A DNA stretch of 9,905 bases from Solirubrobacterales bacterium (GTDB lineage: Bacteria; Actinomycetota; Thermoleophilia; Solirubrobacterales; 70-9): assembly GCA_013694825.1 (NCBI GenBank), contig JACDBR010000027.1:1-9905 (forward strand). Direction: 5' to 3'. The notes under the pieces were generated by a model. That model worked only from the letters and a program-made list of their open reading frames with translations. It did no database searches and was not told the origin of the DNA. Below are positions 5,435-9,905 of the stretch, piece by piece (the first letter of the stretch is position 1; each line of letters begins with the position of its first letter). A program made the translations under genes and the position numbers.

Positions 5435-6615
5435 TGTCAGGCGAGGCCGCGATCCTGCACGCCGACGTCGACGCGTACTTCGCGTCGGTCGAGCAGCGCG
5501 ACGATCCGAGCCTGCGTGGCCGGCCTGTGATCGTCGGCTCGGGCGTGGTGATGGCGGCGAGCTACGAGGCTCGGGCCCGCGGCGTCCGCGGCGGGATGGG
5601 CGGAGCGCGGGCGCGGCGCCTTTGCCCACATGCCGCCGTCGTCGAGCCGCGCTTCTCGGCCTACGTCGAGGCCAGCGGGGAGCTGTTCGCGATCTTCGCG
5701 ATGGCGGCGCCGGTGGTCGAGGACCGCTCGATGGAGGAGGCCTTCCTCGACGTCAGCGGGCTCGCGCGGATCTCAGGATCGCCGAGCGAAATCGCTGCGC
5801 GGCTGCGGCTCGACGTCCGCCGGCGCCTCGGCTTGCCGCTCAGCGTCGGGGTCGCACGGACCAAGCTGCTCGCCAAGCTGGCAAGCCGGGCGGCCAAGCC
5901 GGACGGGCTGCTCGTGGTCGCGCCCGGGGACGAGCGAAGCTTTCTGCATCCACTCCGCGTCGAGGAGCTCTGGGGCGTCGGCCCGGCTACCGCCCGCAAG
6001 CTGGTCGAGGAGGGGATCACCACCGTCGGCGAAGCGGCCCGGCTCGGGGAAGCGAGCCTGATCTCGATCCTCGGCCGAGGCTCCGGGAGCCACGTCCATG
6101 CCCTGGTTCAAAACCGCGCCCGGGGTCGGGTACGGAGCAACCGCCGCCGGAGGGGGATCGGATCGCAGCACGCGCTCGGGCGGTCGCCGGGCTCGCCGGC
6201 CGACCTCGACCGAGTGGTTGCCGCGCTGGTCGATCGCGTCGCACGTCGGATGCGGGCAGCCGCCGTGGCCGGACGCACGGTGAGTCTGCGCCTGCGCTTC
6301 GGCGACTTCGTCAAGGCGAGTCGGTCTCGCACTCTCAGCGAGCCGACGGCGGCCACCCAGACCATCCTCGCGACGGCCAGGATCCTGCTGACCGACGCGA
6401 TGCCCGTGATCGAGCGCCGGGGCCTGACGCTGGTCGGGGTCAGCGTCGCCAACCTCGTCGACGTGGGTTGGGGCCTGCAGCTGAGGTTGCCGCTCGGTCG
6501 ACCAGGCCCTGAGGCGCTCGACGCCGCGCTCGACGAGCTCCGCGGCCGCTTCGGCTCCGACGCCGTGACTTTGGCGGCCCGGCTCGGCCGCGAGCCACGC
6601 CGGCTTGACGGATGA
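5434..6615 (+). CDS. dinB: DNA polymerase IV (Y-family, DinB-type)
   Basis: The protein is 393 residues from GTG 5434 (395 from GTG 5428), giving MSGEAAILHADVDAYFASVEQ. It is an error-prone translesion polymerase acting in the cytoplasm at stalled forks. The palm/fingers include D11 (HADVDAYF, first metal ligand), steric-gate F16 and ASYEARARGVRGGM. The second catalytic motif reads SMEEAFLDV (E101-E102), where most Y-family enzymes have Asp-Glu. The thumb helix-hairpin-helix is LWGVGPATARKLVEEGITTV (179-198), and the little finger is about 235-345. QLRLPL (349-354) resembles a beta-clamp binding motif. No SD is seen near the start; the SOS box overlaps it, so transcription is likely LexA-repressed and the mRNA nearly leaderless. 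fetA follows after 7 nt. Confidence 0.93.
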   Translation: MSGEAAILHADVDAYFASVEQRDDPSLRGRPVIVGSGVVMAASYEARARGVRGGMGGARARRLCPHAAVVEPRFSAYVEASGELFAIFAMAAPVVEDRSMEEAFLDVSGLARISGSPSEIAARLRLDVRRRLGLPLSVGVARTKLLAKLASRAAKPDGLLVVAPGDERSFLHPLRVEELWGVGPATARKLVEEGITTVGEAARLGEASLISILGRGSGSHVHALVQNRARGRVRSNRRRRGIGSQHALGRSPGSPADLDRVVAALVDRVARRMRAAAVAGRTVSLRLRFGDFVKASRSRTLSEPTAATQTILATARILLTDAMPVIERRGLTLVGVSVANLVDVGWGLQLRLPLGRPGPEALDAALDELRGRFGSDAVTLAARLGREPRRLDG

Positions 6616-6622
6616 TGGGCGG

Positions 6623-7291
6623 ATGCTGTTCGAGCTCGATCGCGTGACGGCGACCCGCGCCGGTGAGGTCGTGCTCGACGATCTGAGCGCCGTGCTTGCC
6701 GATGGCGCGACCGGGATCGTCGGCCGCTCGGGAATCGGCAAGTCGACCCTGCTGCGTCTGCTCAATCGGCTCGCCGATCCGGTGAGCGGAACCGTCCGCT
6801 ACCGCGGTCGCGACCTGCGAGACGCAGACGTGCTCGAGCTGCGCCGCGACGTCGGCCTGGTCCCCCAGCTCCCGGCGCTGCTTGAGGGCACGGTCGCCGA
6901 CAACGTCCTCTACGCGCAGCGACTCGCGCGCGGCGACGCCCACGCCAACGTCGACATCGACGCCAGCCTGCGCATGGCCGGACTCGATTCCAGCTTCGCC
7001 ACCCGCCAGGCAGCAGGGCTGTCGGTCGGCGAGCAGCAGCGGGTGATGCTGGCCCGGGCGCTCGCCCTCGAGCCGTCGGTGCTGCTGCTCGACGAGCCGA
7101 CCTCGGCGCTCGACGGGGAGAGCACCGCGGCGATCGAGCAGACGTTGCGCGGCCTGCGGGACCGCTTCGGGCTCTCGCTGCTGCTCGTCACGCATGACCT
7201 CGACCAGGCCGAGCGCGTCGCCGACCGGGTACTGGCGCTCGACTCCGGAGGGATCCGGGAGGCGCCGGCCTCCGCCGGTCGCGGCCGATGA
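6623..7291 (+). CDS. fetA: Iron-export ABC transporter ATPase, FetA (YbbL)-type
   Basis: The protein is 222 residues, close to the ~225 of E. coli FetA. All ABC ATPase motifs are present: Walker A GRSGIGKST (34-42), Q-loop LVPQ (Q82), signature LSVGEQQR (133-140), Walker B VLLLDEPTSALD (153-164) and switch His in LVTHD (H191). The exporter assignment rests on the adjacent fetB, since ATPases of this size are otherwise generic. FetA hydrolyses ATP on the cytoplasmic face to drive FetB. ATG 6623 is 7 nt after the dinB stop; TTG 6605, overlapping dinB, is an alternative but adds non-homologous residues. The RBS is weak (gggcgg). The stop overlaps the fetB start as ATGA, implying coupled translation. 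It may be SOS-induced as part of the dinB operon. Confidence 0.88.
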   Translation: MLFELDRVTATRAGEVVLDDLSAVLADGATGIVGRSGIGKSTLLRLLNRLADPVSGTVRYRGRDLRDADVLELRRDVGLVPQLPALLEGTVADNVLYAQRLARGDAHANVDIDASLRMAGLDSSFATRQAAGLSVGEQQRVMLARALALEPSVLLLDEPTSALDGESTAAIEQTLRGLRDRFGLSLLLVTHDLDQAERVADRVLALDSGGIREAPASAGRGR

Positions 7292-8067
7292 ACGAGGTCA
7301 TCGACCTGAGCCTAGGCCAGGTGGGCGCCACCCTCGCCCTGGTCGCGGTCGCTGCGGCGGTCGCGCTGTGGGAGCGCACCGACCTCGAAGGCGAGATCGC
7401 CGTCGCCGTCGCCCGCTCGTTCATCCAGCTGACCGCGATCGGCTACGTGATCACGGCGATCTTCGCCACCGACAGCCTGCTCTGGGTCGTGCTGCTGCTC
7501 GCCGTGATGGTCGGCTTCGGCGCCCTGACGGCTCGCGGCCGCGCGACCCGGGTCCCGCGCCCGATGGGACCGCTGCTCTTGGCGCTCGCCGGGGCGGCCA
7601 CGGTCACGCTCGGCCTGGTCCTGGTGCTGGGAGTGTTTCCGCTCGAGGCCCGCTACCTGGTCCCAGTCGGTGGAATGGTGATCGGCAACGCGATGACCGC
7701 CGCCGCGGTCGCGCTCAACCGCCTCGGCGACGAGGTCAGCGACTCCGCGGGCCGGATCGAGGCGACGCTCGCGCTTGGCGCGACGGCTACCGAGGCCGTG
7801 AGGCCGATCGTCCGGCGCAGCCTGCGCTCCGGGATGATCCCGCTGATCGACTCGACCAAGACGACTGGACTGATCTTCTTTCCGGGGACGATGGTCGGCA
7901 TGCTGCTGGCCGGCGCCTCGCCCACTGAGGCCGTCCGGCTTCAGCTCGTGCTGCTCTACGTGCTGCTCGGCGCGGTCGCGCTCGCGACGCTGCTCGCCGT
8001 ACTGCTCTCGCGACGCGCCTTCTTCACCGCGCAGCATCAGCTTCGCGAGCTGCCTCCGCGCTCCTAG
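7288..8067 (+). CDS. fetB: Iron-export ABC transporter permease, FetB (UPF0014/YbbM)
   Basis: The protein is 259 residues, the length of E. coli FetB. It has about seven hydrophobic helices. UPF0014 signatures are visible: ARSFIQLTAIGYVI (42-55), LVPVGGMVIGNAMTAAAVAL (124-143), IEATLALGATATEAV (157-171), and IDSTKTTGLIFFPGTMVGML (187-206) followed by AGASPTEAVRLQ. In E. coli FetAB exports iron and protects against peroxide stress; that activity is inferred here by homology. ATG 7288 overlaps the fetA stop (ATGA), so the two are translationally coupled. The promoter of the next gene begins immediately after the stop codon and no terminator hairpin is seen, so read-through into the multicopper oxidase gene is possible. 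Confidence 0.9.
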   Translation: MNEVIDLSLGQVGATLALVAVAAAVALWERTDLEGEIAVAVARSFIQLTAIGYVITAIFATDSLLWVVLLLAVMVGFGALTARGRATRVPRPMGPLLLALAGAATVTLGLVLVLGVFPLEARYLVPVGGMVIGNAMTAAAVALNRLGDEVSDSAGRIEATLALGATATEAVRPIVRRSLRSGMIPLIDSTKTTGLIFFPGTMVGMLLAGASPTEAVRLQLVLLYVLLGAVALATLLAVLLSRRAFFTAQHQLRELPPRS

Positions 8068-8096
8068 TTGCAGCTAAACGATCTTTTGGCTAGTCT
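8068..8096 (+). promoter_or_regulatory. Leaderless promoter of the multicopper oxidase operon
   Basis: The -35 TTGCAG (8068-8073) starts directly after the fetB stop, and the -10 TAGTCT (8091-8096) follows a 17-bp spacer. A start about 7-10 nt downstream falls at 8103-8106, on or next to the ATG at 8106. No Shine-Dalgarno precedes this ATG, which supports a leaderless mRNA. Confidence 0.5.
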
Positions 8097-8100
8097 AAAA
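8084..8100. promoter_or_regulatory. Possible DtxR/IdeR-type metal-regulator operator
   Basis: TTTTGGCTAGTCTAAAA is an imperfect dyad (TTTT.G.....C.AAAA) covering the -10 box. It resembles the TTAGG...CCTAA pattern of DtxR-family (iron or manganese repressor) sites, but is one base short and has mismatches. The genes it precedes handle metals, which makes the reading attractive but unproven. Confidence 0.3.
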
Positions 8101-8105
8101 CGCTG

Positions 8106-9185
8106 ATGAGGCGCGCAAAAACACAGCAGCGACTGAGTCGCCGACAGCTGCTGGGCGGCGCCGCGGCCGCGGGAGCCAGCCTGCCGGTGTTGAGCGAGGT
8201 ACTGCCGCGCCGTCAGCTGCCGGGCGCCATCGCCCAGCAGCCAACCCCGACGGCGCACGACGTCGCAGCCGGCGCGCACGGCTCCGGATCGGCGATGCAC
8301 GATGGCTTCGCGGGAACCGTCGATCTCGGCGCCAACGGCTTCGACCCGAGCGAGATCGTGCGCGACTTCGACTACGGAAAGACGCGGCGCCTGGCCAGCG
8401 GGCGCACCCTGCGCGAGTGGGATCTCGTCGCGATCGACCAGGAGATCGAGATCGCACCCGGCGTCATGTTCCCGGCCTGGACCTACAACGGTCGCATCCC
8501 CGGCCCGACGCTTCGCTGCCGTGAGGGGGAGCTGCTTCGGATCAACTTCGCGAACAGCTCGGCGCACCCGCACACCGTCCACTTCCATGGAATCCACCGG
8601 GCGCTGATGGACGGAGTCCCCGGGCTGGGTGAGGGCTCCGGAGGTGGCGTCGTCGGACCGGGCGAGAGGTTCAGCTACGAGTTCGAGGCCGAGCCGTTCG
8701 GCCTCCACCACTATCACTGCCACGTCATGCCACTGGCCGAGCACATCGCCAAGGGCCTCTACGGCGAGCTGATCATCGATCCCAGGCAGGGCAGGGCGGA
8801 GGCCGATGAGCTCGTCATGGTGATGAACGGCTTTGACACCAACTTCGACCTCGCCAACGAGATCTATGCCGTCAACACGATCGCCTTCCATTACGTCGAC
8901 CGGCCGATCCGCGTCAAGCGCGACCAGCTCGTCCGCATCTATCTGCTGAACATCCTCGAGTACGACCAGATCAACTCGTTCCACATCCACGCGAACTTCT
9001 TCGACTACTTCCCGACCGGGACGCGGCTCGAGCCGGCGGAGTTCACGGACACGATCGTCCAGGGCCAAGGCCAGCGCGGCATCCTCGAGCTTCGCTTCCC
9101 GTACACGGGCAAGTTCATGTTCCACGCTCACAAGACCGAGTTCGCCGAGCTCGGCTGGCTCGGCTTCTTCGAGGTGGTCGACTGA
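8106..9185 (+). CDS. Tat-exported two-domain multicopper oxidase
   Basis: The protein is 359 residues. A Tat signal is seen at 10-32 (LSRRQLLGGAAAAGASLPVL), so it is exported folded with copper. A His/Gly/Met linker (51-66, HDVAAGAHGSGSAMHD) follows. Cupredoxin domain 1 (about 105-228) holds HPHTVHFHGIH (154-164) and HHYHCHVMPLAEHIAKGLYG (201-220), whose Cys205 and nearby His are type-1 copper ligands. Domain 2 (about 232-359) has SFHIHANFF (H293, H295) and MFHAHKTEFAELGWLGFF (H340, H342); it has HAH instead of HCH, so its type-1 site is absent. This is the arrangement of two-domain laccase/nitrite-reductase-like oxidases, which trimerise to build the trinuclear centre between subunits. The likely role is oxidation of metal ions (Cu or Fe) or phenolics outside the membrane. 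Nitrite reductase is less likely but not excluded. The TGATG junction couples it to the next gene. Confidence 0.88.
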   Translation: MRRAKTQQRLSRRQLLGGAAAAGASLPVLSEVLPRRQLPGAIAQQPTPTAHDVAAGAHGSGSAMHDGFAGTVDLGANGFDPSEIVRDFDYGKTRRLASGRTLREWDLVAIDQEIEIAPGVMFPAWTYNGRIPGPTLRCREGELLRINFANSSAHPHTVHFHGIHRALMDGVPGLGEGSGGGVVGPGERFSYEFEAEPFGLHHYHCHVMPLAEHIAKGLYGELIIDPRQGRAEADELVMVMNGFDTNFDLANEIYAVNTIAFHYVDRPIRVKRDQLVRIYLLNILEYDQINSFHIHANFFDYFPTGTRLEPAEFTDTIVQGQGQRGILELRFPYTGKFMFHAHKTEFAELGWLGFFEVVD

Positions 9186-9905
9186 TGGAGGCCGGCACGG
9201 CTCAACGACCAGTCGCCGGGAGGGCGCCCGGATGGCTGTTGGGCGTGGCGCCGCTCATCGTCATCGGTCTGAGCTTGATCGCGTTCCTGGCGCTCGGCGG
9301 GCCGGGGCTCGGCGAGCGCACCGGTCCTCCCGTCGAGGAGGTCGCGATCGAGCGCACCGTCCTGCGGCCTGGCGAGATCGTCTTGACGCTCCGCAACGAC
9401 GGCCCCGATCAGGTCTCGATCGCCCAGGCGCTCGTCAACGACGCCTTCGTGCCTCCGAGCTCGCCCGACGGGCTCTCGCTCGAACGGCTCGGCTCGATCG
9501 AGCTGACGCTGCCATACGACTGGGTCGAGGGGGAGGCCTACGAGGTGGCGCTCCTGACCTCGACGGGCGCGACGGTCGACCACTCGATCCCGGTCGCCGC
9601 CGAGACGCCCGAGACCGACCTCGGCTTCTTCGGCCTGATGGCGCTGCTCGGCCTCTACGTCGGAGTGATACCGGTCAGCCTTGGGATGTTGTGGCTGCCG
9701 TTCGTTCGTCGCATCGGACGCGGCTGGATGAGGGCGCTGATGGCCTTCACCGTCGGGCTGCTGGCCTTTCTGGCGATCGACGCGGCGCTCGAGGGCCTCG
9801 AGATCGCCGCCGCCGCTCCAGCGGCCTTCGGCGGTCCGGCACTCGTCTTCCTGGGCGCGATCGTCTCCTACCTGGCGCTCGTCGGAGTCGGGGCGTGGCT
9901 GCGTG
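9185..9905 (+). CDS. Membrane protein, probable ZIP-like metal transporter with N-terminal beta domain (3' end outside window)
   Basis: ATG 9185 shares its A with the TGA of the oxidase gene (TGATG), and the frame runs open through 240 codons to the window edge. TM1 is at about 17-37. An extracytoplasmic segment (50-140) with alternating strands (VEEVAIERTVLRPGEIVLTL, then RNDGPDQVSIAQALVNDAFV) looks like an Ig/cupredoxin-type beta domain. Helices follow at 147-174 (GFFGLMALLGLYVGVIPVSL), 182-205 and 216-239. The helix FLAIDAALEGLE (195-206) recalls the ZIP H-x-x-x-E metal motif, with Asp199 in place of His and Glu203 kept. Proteins of this layout next to such oxidases are often annotated as metal transporters; I rely on that memory and the context, not on a complete motif. 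It probably moves a divalent cation handled by the oxidase. Confidence 0.7.
   Translation, partial: MEAGTAQRPVAGRAPGWLLGVAPLIVIGLSLIAFLALGGPGLGERTGPPVEEVAIERTVLRPGEIVLTLRNDGPDQVSIAQALVNDAFVPPSSPDGLSLERLGSIELTLPYDWVEGEAYEVALLTSTGATVDHSIPVAAETPETDLGFFGLMALLGLYVGVIPVSLGMLWLPFVRRIGRGWMRALMAFTVGLLAFLAIDAALEGLEIAAAAPAAFGGPALVFLGAIVSYLALVGVGAWLR

Noticed and set aside
5055..6512. 485-codon plus-strand open frame overlapping dinB
   Set aside because: Arg/Gly/Pro-rich low-quality translation in the wrong frame; dinB motifs are in the other frame. Only its bit near 5316-5350 is informative as the possible shifted end of the DUF1772-like gene.
5773..6765. 330-codon minus-strand open frame
   Set aside because: Antisense to dinB and fetA, with no domain-like sequence and no start signals.
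8064..9131. 355-codon open frame on the minus strand
   Set aside because: It is exactly antisense to the multicopper oxidase, with composition expected from GC-rich antisense codon bias. The plus-strand frame has all copper motifs.

Overview
The window is high-GC DNA from an actinobacterium. The signal-peptide style of the protein at 1169-1693 (TFANVVSLTALFFALAGG), GTG/TTG starts, start codons with no Shine-Dalgarno and an actinobacterial-type LexA box suggest Thermoleophilia (Solirubrobacterales or relatives). This placement is inferred from style; no marker gene is present.

Region 1 (1-2256) is gene-poor and looks eroded. It holds the 5' part of a small secreted protein on the minus strand (1-206), a small one-helix membrane protein (415-645), a probable truncated META-domain protein (722-940), a secreted low-complexity protein (1169-1693), a gene-free stretch (1694-1999), and a 77-residue remnant of a serine hydrolase/beta-lactamase-family protein (2000-2233).

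Region 2 (2234-5346) is a regulator-exporter operon. A perfect 15-bp inverted repeat (2260-2294) covers a well-spaced promoter and ends 3 nt before the GTG of a PadR-family repressor. The repressor overlaps an MMPL/RND-type exporter by 20 nt. A DUF1772-like membrane protein follows, but its C-terminus is truncated or frameshifted and its SD-positioned start codon is ATC.

Region 3 (5421-8067) begins with a textbook actinobacterial SOS box (CGAAC-N4-GTTCG) overlapping the start of a DinB-type Y-family polymerase. The polymerase is followed 7 nt later by fetA, which overlaps fetB by ATGA. If co-transcribed, this puts a FetAB-type iron exporter under DNA-damage control.

Region 4 (8068-9905, runs off the window) is a metal operon: a leaderless promoter, a Tat-exported two-domain multicopper oxidase, and a translationally coupled (TGATG) membrane protein related to ZIP-like metal transporters. 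The -10 box lies inside an imperfect dyad resembling a DtxR/IdeR-type operator.

The right half therefore groups translesion synthesis, iron export, copper oxidase chemistry and metal transport, consistent with a metal/oxidative-damage locus. No mobile elements, CRISPR arrays, rRNA or tRNA genes are evident.
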